Shown here: positions 24,836 through 32,951 of the stretch, one piece after another | Layout of the letters: each line of letters begins with the position of its first letter | How positions within the stretch are numbered: the stretch's first letter is position 1 | Source of the DNA: Nitriliruptoraceae bacterium | GTDB lineage: Bacteria > Actinomycetota > Nitriliruptoria > Nitriliruptorales > Nitriliruptoraceae | NCBI GenBank assembly: GCA_003565155.1 | Contig: PXDB01000039.1 | Coordinates: 1 to 64,000, forward strand | Direction: 5' to 3' | DNA: 64,000 nt | Position numbers and translations under genes: made by a program | Notes under the pieces: generated by a model | Seen by the model: only the letters and a program-made list of their open reading frames with translations | What the model was told of the DNA's origin: nothing | Database searches by the model: none

Positions 24836-25627
24836 GTGGCGCAGCGGTTGGCGATCGTGACCGGTGCCTCCTCCGGGATCGGGGAGGCCACGGCGGCACT
24901 GCTCGCGTCCCGTGGGTGGCGCGTGGTCGCGGTGGCCCGCCGCCGCGAGCCGCTCGAGCGGCTGGCCGCCCGCGCGGCGGCCGTGGGCGCCGGCGAGGTG
25001 GTGGTTGAGCCGCTGGACGCCGCCGATCCCGACGCGGTCGCAGGGATGGCCCTGCGGGTCCGGCAGCGTTACGGCACCCCGGGGGTGCTGGTGCACAGCG
25101 CCGGCGCCGGCGTGTGGCGGTGGCCGGAGGACACCCCACCCGCGCTGATGGAACAGCTCCTCGACGCACCCTTCCGTGCCGCCTACCACGTCACCTACGG
25201 CTTCCTCGACGCGATGCTGGCCGAGGGCAGCGGGGTCATCGTGCACGTGGGCTCGCCGGCATCCCTGGTGCCGTGGCCGTCGGCGACGGGCTACACCGTG
25301 TCGCGCTGGGCGCTGCGCGGCTACCACGAGGCCCTGGTCCAGGACCTGCACGGCACAGGTGTGCACAGCTGCCACGTGCTCTTCGGCGAGGTCGACACCG
25401 CCTACTTCGAGGTGAACCCTGACAGCCGCGAGCACATCCCGTGGCTGGGGAGGTTGATCCGCACGATCCCGGCCACGGAAGCCGCCGAGGTCATCGCCCG
25501 CACCCTGCACCGTCCCCGCCGGCTGGTGGTCCACACCCGGGTGCAGCAACTGGAGTACGCCCTGTGGCGGGTCTCACCGGGGCTGGTCTCCACCTTGGCG
25601 CGGGTCACGGGCCGACGCCGCGCCTGA
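24836..25627 (+). CDS. SDR-family oxidoreductase with YxxxR active site
   Basis: A 263-residue classical-type short-chain dehydrogenase. The cofactor loop is TGASSGIGEAT with ARRREPLERL after it, suggesting NADP preference. Ser is in VHVGSPASL and the Tyr in TGYTVSRWALRG, so the usual YxxxK reads YTVSR: the catalytic lysine position is arginine. NNAG is replaced by HSAGAG. Activity may be altered or lost. A GGGGGAAG ribosome site precedes the GTG at 24836. A 17-bp tandem repeat follows the stop. Confidence 0.8.
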   Translation: MAQRLAIVTGASSGIGEATAALLASRGWRVVAVARRREPLERLAARAAAVGAGEVVVEPLDAADPDAVAGMALRVRQRYGTPGVLVHSAGAGVWRWPEDTPPALMEQLLDAPFRAAYHVTYGFLDAMLAEGSGVIVHVGSPASLVPWPSATGYTVSRWALRGYHEALVQDLHGTGVHSCHVLFGEVDTAYFEVNPDSREHIPWLGRLIRTIPATEAAEVIARTLHRPRRLVVHTRVQQLEYALWRVSPGLVSTLARVTGRRRA

Positions 25628-25635
25628 CCCACGCT

Positions 25636-25737
25636 CGCCACCACCCGCCGGTCGCCACCACCCGCCGGTCGCCACCACCCGCCGGTCGCCACCACCCGCC
25701 GGTCGCCCCCACCCGCCGGTCGCCACCACCTCGACGT
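25636..25737. repeat. 17-bp tandem repeat, five copies plus a partial
   Basis: The unit CGCCACCACCCGCCGGT repeats exactly at 25636, 25653, 25670 and 25687. A copy with one change is at 25704 and a diverged sixth at 25721. It fills the spacer between the SDR and the CoA-ligase gene. The copy number may vary between strains. Confidence 0.9.
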
Positions 25738-25771
25738 CGCCCCGGAGCCGCTGCGCACACCGGCCCGGCAC

Positions 25772-25777
25772 TACGGT
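25772..25777 (+). promoter_or_regulatory. -10 box for the acetoacetyl-CoA synthetase gene
   Basis: TACGGT, 52 bases before the GTG at 25829, just after the 17-bp tandem repeat. Confidence 0.5.
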
Positions 25778-25828
25778 GCCGTGTGACCCGAGAGGGCATC
25801 CGCGACGACATCGGTGGGAGGGACGACC

Positions 25829-27811
25829 GTGGCTGAGATCGCACCCGGCACGCTGCTGTGGGAGCCACCCGCCGACGCGCGCGAGCGCAGCCGGATGGGC
25901 CGCTTCCTCGACCACGCCGAGGCGCTGACCGGCCGTGCCCTCCCGGACCACCACGCCGCCTGGCGGTGGTCGGTGTCGGACCTCGGCGTGTTCTGGCAGG
26001 CGATCGTCGACCACTTCGAGGTCGTCCTCGACGGGCCGGTGGCGGCGGTCGTGGACGGCGATCGGATGCCCAACGTCCGGTGGTTCCCGGGCGCGGCCGT
26101 CAACTACGCCGACCAGGCCCTGCGTCGCCGCGACGACACCCCGGCCGTCATCGCCCGGTCCCAGACACGCGACGAGGTGGTGGTGACCTTCTCGGAGCTC
26201 GCCGACCAGGTCGCCCGGGCCGCGGCGGGTCTGCGGCGGCTGGGCGTCGAGCGTGGTGACCGCGTGGTCGGCTACCTGCCGAACGTGCCGGAGACGATCG
26301 TCGCCTTCCTCGCGTGCGCGTCGATCGGCGCGGTGTGGTCGTCGTGCGCGCCGGAGTTCGGCACCCGGGCGGTGGTGGACCGCGTCCAGCAGATCGAGCC
26401 GAAGGTCCTGCTGGTCGTCGACGGGTACCGCTACGGGACCAAGGAGGTGGACCGCAGCACCGAGGTGGCAGAGATCCGTGCCGCGCTGCCCACCCTGCAG
26501 GCCACCGTCCTGCTGCCCTACCTCCGCCAGGATGCGGCGTCGGCGGCCGCAGCCGTGCCCGACGCGGTGCCGTGGGAGGAGCTGCTGGCCGAGCCCGCGG
26601 AGCTGGCGATCGAGCACGTGCCCTTCGACCACCCCCTGTACGTGCTCTACAGCTCCGGCACGACGGGGCTGCCGAAGGCCATCGTGCACGGTCACGGCGG
26701 GATCCTGCTCGAGCACCTGAAGATGCTCGCGCTCCACCACGACCTCTGGCCGGGGGACCGGTTCTGCTGGTTCACCACCACCGGCTGGATGATGTGGAAC
26801 TACCTCGTCTCCGGCCTGACCGTAGGTGCCACGGTGGTGCTGGTCGACGGCGACCCCGGCCACCCGGACCTCATGGCGCTGTGGCGCCTGGCGGAGGAAC
26901 TCGAGCTGACCATGCTCGGGGTCGGGGCGCCCTTCCTGCTCTCCTGCCGCAAGGCCGGCCTCCGCCCCGGCGCCGAGCTCGACCTCTCCCGGCTGCGCTC
27001 GGTCGGCTCCACGGGCGCGCCCCTGCCCGCCGAGGGGTTCGCGTGGGTGTACGAGCAGGTCAGCCCTGACGTGCTCCTGTCCTCGGCGTCGGGGGGTACC
27101 GACCTGTGCACCGCCTTCGTCGCCGGGTCGCCGCTGCTACCGGTGCACGCCGGTGAGATCCCGGGCCGCTGTCTCGGTGCGAAGGTGGAGGCCTTCGACC
27201 CCACCGGCCAGCCGGTGGTCGGGGAGCGCGGCGAGCTGGTGCTGACCGCCCCGATGCCGTCGATGCCCGTCGGTTTCTGGGGCGACGAGGACGGCTCCCG
27301 GTACCGGGCCGCCTACTTCCAGGACTTCCCCGGGGTGTGGCGTCACGGCGACTGGATCGAGATCACCGCACGCGGCAGCTGCATCATCACCGGCCGGTCC
27401 GACGCCACCCTGAACCGCGGTGGCGTGCGGATGGGGACCGCGGAGTTCTACTCGGCGGTGGAGGCGCTGGACGAGGTCGCCGACGCCCTGGTCGTCCACC
27501 TCGACGGCCCCGAAGACGACGCCGGACGGCTGATCCTGTTCGTGCAGCTCAGCCCTGGGGTTGAGCTTGACGGTGCGCTGCGGGGCGCGCTGGCGCGCAC
27601 CATCCGTGCCGAGCTGTCGCCGCGCCACGTGCCGGACGAGCTGCACGTCGTGCCCGCCATCCCGCGCACGATCTCCGGGAAGAAGCTGGAGCTGCCAGTG
27701 AAGCGGCTGCTGGAGGGCGAGGATCTCGCGCAGGTCGCCAACCCGGGGGCACTCGCCGACCCGGCCGCCCTCGACCCCTTCGTCGTCCTGGCGGCCGGCC
27801 GGTCGGGGTAG
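25829..27811 (+). CDS. Acetoacetate--CoA ligase
   Basis: A 660-residue adenylate-forming enzyme that converts acetoacetate, ATP and CoA to acetoacetyl-CoA. The length and N-terminal WxxSVSDLGVFW region fit acetoacetyl-CoA synthetase rather than the shorter acetyl-CoA ligases. Visible motifs are YSSGTTGLPKAIVHGHGG (ATP loop, about residue 274), TTTGWMMWN, GGTDLCTAF, and the C-terminal catalytic lysine region SGKKLELPVKR. GGGAGG at 25816-25822 is placed for the GTG at 25829, not the in-frame GTG at 25814. It would allow ketone-body or polyhydroxybutyrate-derived acetoacetate to be used. Confidence 0.88.
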   Translation: MAEIAPGTLLWEPPADARERSRMGRFLDHAEALTGRALPDHHAAWRWSVSDLGVFWQAIVDHFEVVLDGPVAAVVDGDRMPNVRWFPGAAVNYADQALRRRDDTPAVIARSQTRDEVVVTFSELADQVARAAAGLRRLGVERGDRVVGYLPNVPETIVAFLACASIGAVWSSCAPEFGTRAVVDRVQQIEPKVLLVVDGYRYGTKEVDRSTEVAEIRAALPTLQATVLLPYLRQDAASAAAAVPDAVPWEELLAEPAELAIEHVPFDHPLYVLYSSGTTGLPKAIVHGHGGILLEHLKMLALHHDLWPGDRFCWFTTTGWMMWNYLVSGLTVGATVVLVDGDPGHPDLMALWRLAEELELTMLGVGAPFLLSCRKAGLRPGAELDLSRLRSVGSTGAPLPAEGFAWVYEQVSPDVLLSSASGGTDLCTAFVAGSPLLPVHAGEIPGRCLGAKVEAFDPTGQPVVGERGELVLTAPMPSMPVGFWGDEDGSRYRAAYFQDFPGVWRHGDWIEITARGSCIITGRSDATLNRGGVRMGTAEFYSAVEALDEVADALVVHLDGPEDDAGRLILFVQLSPGVELDGALRGALARTIRAELSPRHVPDELHVVPAIPRTISGKKLELPVKRLLEGEDLAQVANPGALADPAALDPFVVLAAGRSG

Positions 27812-27825
27812 CTGGGCTGGACCGG

Positions 27826-28863
27826 TCACACGAGCGGTTGGGTGCCGAGGGTGGTGAAGGTGAAGCCGCGATCCCGCAGCTGCGGGACCGCGGCTGCAAC
27901 GCCTGCGGCGGTACCGCTGCCGGGATGGTTCATGTGGAGCAGGGCGATCGATCCCGGTTGCGCACCGAGCAGGGCCCGCTCCACCTCGGCGGAGGAGAAG
28001 GTCGCACCGGCGTCCCCGAGGACGTCGAAGTTCACCACCTCGAGGCCGAGCTGGTCGACCACCTCGACGGCGACCTCGTCGGCGTAGGCGGTGCCGGGGC
28101 GGAAGTGACGGGGTGCTTCGCCGGTCAGGTCCCCGAGGAGTCGCTGGCAGGTCACGACCTCCTCCACGACCTCCTGGACCGAGCGGGTGCCGCGGATGCC
28201 GTACGCCTGCTGTCCGGTCACCGACAGCGGGCGGTGCTCGGTGCCGTGGTTGGCCAGCTCGTAGCGGGGGTCGCGTGCGAGCTCCCGGGTCAGGGACCGG
28301 TTCGCAGCGATCCAGCGGGCGTTGAGGAAGAGGGTGGCCGGCACCGCGAGGTCGTCGAGGTGGTCGAGCAGGGCCGTGTCCACGCTGCTGCCGCCCGGGC
28401 CGCCGCAACCGTCGAAGGTCAGCGCGAGCACGCGCTCGTCGGTGTCGATGCGGGTGCGGATCCCGGTGACCTGCTCGCCCCACTCACGGGGGACACGGTC
28501 CTCGAGGCCGGGGTCCACCGCGTCGGCCGTGTCCGTTGGGTCCCCCGCGCGCTGCGACGCGTCAGGGTCCGTGGCCGCCTCGTGGGCGTCGTGGGCCGCC
28601 TCGGAACCGTCGCCCTCCTCGGCGTCGGACGCCGGTGGTCGTCCGTCACCCCCGCCGTCGCCGTGACCGCGTCGTTCCGCTTCGCTGCCCGACCGGGCAT
28701 CCGGGGCCGGACGCGCTGCATCCACGGTGCGGTCGCGAACCGCGGCCTGCGGCTGGTCGGGCGGCGCCTCGGCGAGCCGCCCACAGCCGGATGCGACCAG
28801 CGCGGCGGTGCCGGAGAGGACCAGGAAACGCCGCCGGTCGAGCGTGCGGGGCGGTGGTCGCAC
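27826..28863 (-). CDS. Tat-exported lipoprotein polysaccharide deacetylase
   Basis: A 345-residue protein starting with a twin-arginine signal (DRRRFLVLSG) and a lipobox ending ASGC (Cys27), so it should be folded, exported by Tat and lipid-anchored. A disordered acidic stretch (30-125) precedes a NodB deacetylase domain: LTFDGCGG with D151, NHGTEH with zinc His206 and His210, FRPGTAY, and LLHMNHPG with H313. The second Asp of the usual TFDDG is Gly, as in the TFDxCGG subgroup. GTG 28863 is chosen because GGAG is six bases upstream and a TAGCCT box lies at 28892-28897; an ATG at 28929 lies before that box. Confidence 0.8.
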   Translation of the reverse strand: MRPPPRTLDRRRFLVLSGTAALVASGCGRLAEAPPDQPQAAVRDRTVDAARPAPDARSGSEAERRGHGDGGGDGRPPASDAEEGDGSEAAHDAHEAATDPDASQRAGDPTDTADAVDPGLEDRVPREWGEQVTGIRTRIDTDERVLALTFDGCGGPGGSSVDTALLDHLDDLAVPATLFLNARWIAANRSLTRELARDPRYELANHGTEHRPLSVTGQQAYGIRGTRSVQEVVEEVVTCQRLLGDLTGEAPRHFRPGTAYADEVAVEVVDQLGLEVVNFDVLGDAGATFSSAEVERALLGAQPGSIALLHMNHPGSGTAAGVAAAVPQLRDRGFTFTTLGTQPLV

Positions 28864-28891
28864 CGATGTCTCCGGGGGTTGGCTGCCCCCG

Positions 28892-28897
28892 AGGCTA
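28892..28897 (-). promoter_or_regulatory. -10 box for the deacetylase gene
   Basis: TAGCCT on the minus strand, 28 bases before the GTG at 28863, with a GGAG in between. It helps decide the start. Confidence 0.55.
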
Positions 28898-28956
28898 CGG
28901 GACCCGGCCCCGTATCGGTCGGTCGGCATCGCTGGGTGGCCGGTCCGCGGACAGGT

Positions 28957-29073
28957 GCTCGGGGGGCGGCACCGCAGCGGCCGTGGCCGCAGCTCGGGGG
29001 GCGGCACCGCAGCGGCCGTGGCCGGAGCTCGGGCGGCACCGCAGCTCGGGCGCACCGCAGCTCGGGCGCACCG
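28957..29073. repeat. Tandem repeats: 35-bp pair and 16-bp units
   Basis: In the 446-bp divergent spacer, a 35-bp unit opening GCTCGGGGGGCGGCACCGCA occurs twice (28957-28991 and 28992-29026). It then decays into shorter copies, GCTCGGGCGGCACCGCA and two of GCTCGGGCGCACCG (29027, 29044, 29060). The last runs directly into the first hairpin of the next repeat. Confidence 0.85.
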
Positions 29074-29205
29074 GAAGCTGTGCTGGTCCACAGCCCGGGC
29101 GCACCGGAAGCTGTGCTGGTCCACAGCTTCCGGTCGGATCGGGCCGCTTCACCCGACTCCGGGCTGCCAAGGGTGCCGGAAGCTGTGCTGGTCCACAGCT
29201 TCCGG
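29071..29205. repeat. Palindromic repeat family B, three hairpins
   Basis: CCGGAAGCTGTG, loop CTGGTC, CACAGCTTCCGG: a perfect 12-bp stem at 29104-29133 and 29176-29205. A first copy at 29071-29100 has the same left arm but a changed end on the right arm. All three have the same orientation and loop. They lie between divergent genes, upstream of the oligopeptidase promoter. Confidence 0.9.
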
Positions 29206-29273
29206 CGGGCGTCCGGTCGGGTGGGGCTTCCGGCGCCCGTCGCGGGCCGGCCAGTGGACGCGGCAGCCCCCGT

Positions 29274-29279
29274 TAGGCT
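29274..29279 (+). promoter_or_regulatory. -10 box for oligopeptidase B
   Basis: TAGGCT, 31 bases before the GTG at 29310; a CGGAG lies between. Confidence 0.55.
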
Positions 29280-29309
29280 CGGCGGCCACCGCCGACGGAG
29301 CTCACCCCC

Positions 29310-31565
29310 GTGCCCGACCACGTCCCGACCGACCCCGCATCCTCCGGCACCACCACGCCGCCGCTCACCGACCCTGCATCCTCCGGCACCACCACGCCGC
29401 CGCTCACCGAGCCGGACTCCACGGCACCGCCGCAGGCGGAGCAGCGCCCCCACACGCTGACGCGGGTCGACGGGTCGGTCGTCGAGGACCCCTGGTACTG
29501 GCTGCGCGACCGGGAGGACCCGTCGACCATCCCCTATCTGCAGGCAGAGAACGCGCACACCGCCGCCCACCTCGCACCCCTGCAGCCGCTCCAGGACCGA
29601 CTCTTCGCGGAGATCAAGGGCCGCGTGCAGGAGACCGACAGCTCGGTGCCGGTGCTGGACGGCGACTGGCTGTACTACCGCCGCACCCTCGAGGGAGCGG
29701 CCTACCCGATCCGCTGCCGGCGGCCCGCGCCCTTCGGGGTGCGTGACCCCCACCACCTCGACGACCACCTGCGCGCGCCCGTCGACCCCAACGACCCGCC
29801 GGACGACGAGGTGGTGATCTACGACCAGAACGCCGCCGCCGAGGGCCACGACTTCTTCCAGCTCGGCGGCTTCGCCGTCAGCCCGGACCATCGCCTGGCG
29901 GCCATCGCCACCGACACCTCGGGCGCCGAGGTGTTCGAGATCCGCGTCCGCGACCTGGAGACCGGGGAGGACCTCGATGACCTGATCCCGAAGGCCGCCT
30001 ACGGCATCGTCTGGGGCAACGACGCCCGCACCTTCCTCTACACCGTCCCCGACGACGCGTGGCGTCCCTACCAGGTGTGGCGCCACCGCCTCGGCACCTC
30101 TCACGACGCGGACGAGTTGCTGTACGAGGAACGGGATGAGCGGTTCTGGCTGGGGGTGGGGCGCACCCGCAGCGACCGGTTCCTGGCGATCGGGGCCTCC
30201 AGCAAGGTCACCAGCGAGTGGTACCTGCTGGACGCCGACGACCCCACCGCCCGCCCGCGGCTGGTCGCGGAGCGCGAGCACGGCGTGGAGTACGACCTCG
30301 ACCACCGCGGCGACCTGCTCTACCTGGTCACCAACGCCGACGGAGCGGAGGATTTCAAGCTGTGCGTGGCGCCCGTGGCCACCCCCGGGCGTGCGCACTG
30401 GATCGAGCTGATCGGCCACCGCCCGGGCATCCGCCTGGAGGCCGCCGACGTCTTCGCCGACCAGCTGGTCCTCTCCGAACGCAGTCAGGCCCTGACCCAG
30501 CTGCGGCTGTGCGACCCCGCCACCGGTGAGGGCGAACTGCTCGCCATGGACGAGGAGGTCTACGCCGCCGGCCTCGGCGCCAACCCGCGTTTCGAGACCC
30601 GCACCCTGCGCTTCGGCTACACCTCCCTGACCACCCCAGTCCAGGAGCTCGACCTCGACCTCGAGACCGGCGCGCGCCGCCTGCTCAAGCAGCAGCCCGT
30701 GCGCGGCGGCTACGACCGTGACCGGTTCGTGTCCTGGCGCGAGTGGGCCACCGCACCCGACGGCACGCAGGTGCCGATCAGTCTGGCGCGCCGGGCCGAC
30801 GTCGCGCTGGACGGCACGGCACCCGCGCTGCTCTACGGCTACGGCAGCTACGAGATCTCCATGGACCCGTCCTTCTCGCCCGTGCGGCTCAGCCTGCTGG
30901 AGCGCGGGGTGATCTTCGCCATCGCCCACGTGCGTGGCGGTGGGGAGATGGGTCGGCGGTGGTACGAGGACGGCAAGTTCCTCGCCAAGCCCAACACCTT
31001 CTCGGACTTCGTGGCCTGCGCCGACCACCTCGTCGACCAGCAGGTCACCGCCCGCGATCGTCTCGCCATCCGTGGTGGGTCCGCCGGCGGGCTGTTGATC
31101 GGCGCTGCCCTGAACCTCCGCCCGGACCTCGCGGCGGCGGCGGTGGCCGAGGTGCCCTTCGTCGATGTGGTCACCACGATGTCCGACGCCTCGATCCCGC
31201 TGACGGTGATCGAGTACGACGAGTGGGGCAACCCCGAGGATCCCACCTACCTCGAGGTCATGGCCAGCTACTCACCCTACGACAACGTGGCCGCCGCGAA
31301 CTACCCGGCGATGCTCATCACCGCCGGGCTGAACGACCCCCGGGTGCAGTACTGGGAGCCGGCCAAGTGGGTGGCGAAGCTGCGCCAGACCGCGACCGGG
31401 GGTGGTCCGATCCTGCTGCGCACGGAGCTCGGGGCGGGGCACGCGGGCCGGTCCGGGCGCTACGACGCCTGGCAGGACGAGGCCCGGGTGTTGGCCTTCG
31501 TGCTGCACCACGTCGGGGCGGCAGAGGCGCCGGTCACGGGGCCGCCCGTGTCGGGCGACGGTTGA
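29310..31565 (+). CDS. ptrB: Oligopeptidase B (prolyl oligopeptidase family S9)
   Basis: A 751-residue serine peptidase. An N-terminal beta-propeller (about 80-440) gates a C-terminal alpha/beta hydrolase with Ser in RGGSAGGLL (about 590), Asp in LNDPRVQYWEP (about 674) and His in GAGHAG (about 710). HVRGGGEMGRRWYEDGK is typical of oligopeptidase B, which cuts short peptides after basic residues. The first 45 residues are disordered and hold a 13-residue unit TDPASSGTTTPPL twice (39-bp DNA repeats at 29328 and 29367). No signal peptide is seen. The stop overlaps the rsmD start (TGATG). Confidence 0.88.
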   Translation: MPDHVPTDPASSGTTTPPLTDPASSGTTTPPLTEPDSTAPPQAEQRPHTLTRVDGSVVEDPWYWLRDREDPSTIPYLQAENAHTAAHLAPLQPLQDRLFAEIKGRVQETDSSVPVLDGDWLYYRRTLEGAAYPIRCRRPAPFGVRDPHHLDDHLRAPVDPNDPPDDEVVIYDQNAAAEGHDFFQLGGFAVSPDHRLAAIATDTSGAEVFEIRVRDLETGEDLDDLIPKAAYGIVWGNDARTFLYTVPDDAWRPYQVWRHRLGTSHDADELLYEERDERFWLGVGRTRSDRFLAIGASSKVTSEWYLLDADDPTARPRLVAEREHGVEYDLDHRGDLLYLVTNADGAEDFKLCVAPVATPGRAHWIELIGHRPGIRLEAADVFADQLVLSERSQALTQLRLCDPATGEGELLAMDEEVYAAGLGANPRFETRTLRFGYTSLTTPVQELDLDLETGARRLLKQQPVRGGYDRDRFVSWREWATAPDGTQVPISLARRADVALDGTAPALLYGYGSYEISMDPSFSPVRLSLLERGVIFAIAHVRGGGEMGRRWYEDGKFLAKPNTFSDFVACADHLVDQQVTARDRLAIRGGSAGGLLIGAALNLRPDLAAAAVAEVPFVDVVTTMSDASIPLTVIEYDEWGNPEDPTYLEVMASYSPYDNVAAANYPAMLITAGLNDPRVQYWEPAKWVAKLRQTATGGGPILLRTELGAGHAGRSGRYDAWQDEARVLAFVLHHVGAAEAPVTGPPVSGDG

Positions 31566-32125
31566 TGCGGATCATCGCGGGGCTCGCCAAGGGCCGCCGG
31601 ATCAGCGCCCCACCGGGTGATGACGTCCGGCCGACCGGCGACCGCGTACGCGAGGCCCTGTTCTCCTCCCTGCAGCCGCTGCTACCCGGCGCACACGTAC
31701 TGGATCTGTACGCCGGGAGCGGTGCCCTCGGCCTGGAGGCGGCCTCCCGCGGGGCAGCGCGGGTGACGCTGGTGGAGCGGGACCGCCGCACCCTGGAGGT
31801 GCTCAGGGCCAACGTCGAGGTGGTGGCGCTGCCGGGCGTCGAGGTGGTGGCCGGTGACGTCGCGTCCCTGCTCGCCGATGCGCGGTTGCCGGCAGCGCCC
31901 TTCGATCTCGTCCTGGCCGACCCGCCCTACCGACTGCCCGGCCCGGAGGTGGACGCGATGCTCCGCGCGTTGCTGGCGCAGCTGTCGGAGGGCGGTGTGG
32001 TGGTCCTGGAGCGGTGCAGCCGGGATGCCGCACCCGACTGGCCGCACGGCTACGCGTCGGCTCCCACACGTCGGTACGGCAGCACGGTGCTGCACCGGGC
32101 GCATCGGGTCGCCGGACCAGGATGA
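31565..32125 (+). CDS. rsmD: 16S rRNA (guanine(966)-N2)-methyltransferase RsmD
   Basis: A 186-residue SAM-dependent methyltransferase that modifies G966 of 16S rRNA. It starts with the family's MRIIAGLAKGRRI; the SAM loop is LDLYAGSGALGLEA and the catalytic motif DPPY is in LADPPYRLPG. The ATG overlaps the oligopeptidase stop by one base (TGATG), so it is probably translated by re-initiation. It precedes coaD as in most actinobacteria. Confidence 0.93.
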   Translation: MRIIAGLAKGRRISAPPGDDVRPTGDRVREALFSSLQPLLPGAHVLDLYAGSGALGLEAASRGAARVTLVERDRRTLEVLRANVEVVALPGVEVVAGDVASLLADARLPAAPFDLVLADPPYRLPGPEVDAMLRALLAQLSEGGVVVLERCSRDAAPDWPHGYASAPTRRYGSTVLHRAHRVAGPG

Positions 32126-32126
32126 C

Positions 32127-32132
32127 TAGCGT
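32127..32132 (+). promoter_or_regulatory. -10 box for coaD
   Basis: TAGCGT begins one base after the rsmD stop codon and would give a leader of about 120 bases for coaD. Confidence 0.4.
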
Positions 32133-32261
32133 CCGCGGGGCGCTCGTGCCGCGCGATGTCCCTCGCCCCGGGGAGACGCGTCGTGCACCCGCGTCTGTCG
32201 TTCGGACCGCGCACCGGGCCGGGCGCACGTCCCCATCCCGATCGACCGAACAGGAGCCACC

Positions 32262-32738
32262 GTGAGCGTCGCGGTCGTCTGTCCCGGCAGTTTCGATCCG
32301 ATCACCCTCGGTCACCTCGACGTCATCCGACGCGCAGCCGCCCGCTTCGACGCGGTCGTGGTGGCCGTGCTCGAGAACCCCCGAAAACAGGGCCTGTTCA
32401 GCGCCGAGGAGCGCATCGCCCTGATCGAGGCGGAGGTCGATGACCTCGCAGCGGTCACCGTGGAACGCTTCGAAGGGCTGCTGGTCGACTTCTGCACGGC
32501 ACGTGGCATCCGCCTGGTGTGCAAGGGTCTGCGGGCGGTGAGCGACTTCGAGTACGAGCTGCAGATGGCCCAGATGAACCAGCGCATCGGCGGTGTGGAG
32601 ACGCTGTTCATGTCGACCAGCCCCGAGCACTCCTACCTGTCGAGCTCGCTGGTCAAGGAGGTCGCCCGCCACGGTGGATCCATCGAGGGGACCGTGCCGC
32701 CCAGGGTCGCGGCGGCGCTGCACGCCAAGCTGGGATGA
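32262..32738 (+). CDS. coaD: Phosphopantetheine adenylyltransferase
   Basis: A 158-residue nucleotidyltransferase making dephospho-CoA from phosphopantetheine and ATP, the fourth step of CoA synthesis. GSFDPITLGHLDVI has the T/HxGH nucleotide site, KGLRAVSDFEYELQMAQMN binds phosphopantetheine, and YLSSSLVKE is the ISSTxVR-like loop. Length is normal. The start is a GTG with a weak GGAGCC upstream. Confidence 0.94.
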   Translation: MSVAVVCPGSFDPITLGHLDVIRRAAARFDAVVVAVLENPRKQGLFSAEERIALIEAEVDDLAAVTVERFEGLLVDFCTARGIRLVCKGLRAVSDFEYELQMAQMNQRIGGVETLFMSTSPEHSYLSSSLVKEVARHGGSIEGTVPPRVAAALHAKLG

Positions 32739-32821
32739 TCCGGCGTGGCATGGTCCGCCGACCACGTGCGGGCCCGGTCGAAGGGCGGCGTCGGCGCCGG
32801 CTGTCGGCCTGCTCCGAGCGC

Positions 32822-32827
32822 TAGGCT
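32822..32827 (+). promoter_or_regulatory. -10 box for the sepIVA-like gene
   Basis: TAGGCT, 130 bases before the ATG at 32952, in a 213-bp spacer that holds no other feature I can support. Confidence 0.45.
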
Positions 32828-32951
32828 CCTCGTGAGCTGCGGCGGTAGCACCGATCCGGACCCGGTCCGACGATGCGTCCGGCCGCGCCGACAGAGACCG
32901 CCCGGCCACGACCGCCGGACGCACGACGCGACCCGACGAACAGGGTGCACC

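Noticed and set aside
25636-25737. Possible CRISPR array
   Set aside because: The 17-bp units are contiguous without spacers and there are no cas genes.
28419-31028. An 869-codon minus-strand frame across the deacetylase start, the spacer and the oligopeptidase
   Set aside because: It runs through hairpin repeats and two recognised genes in other frames and shows no protein family.
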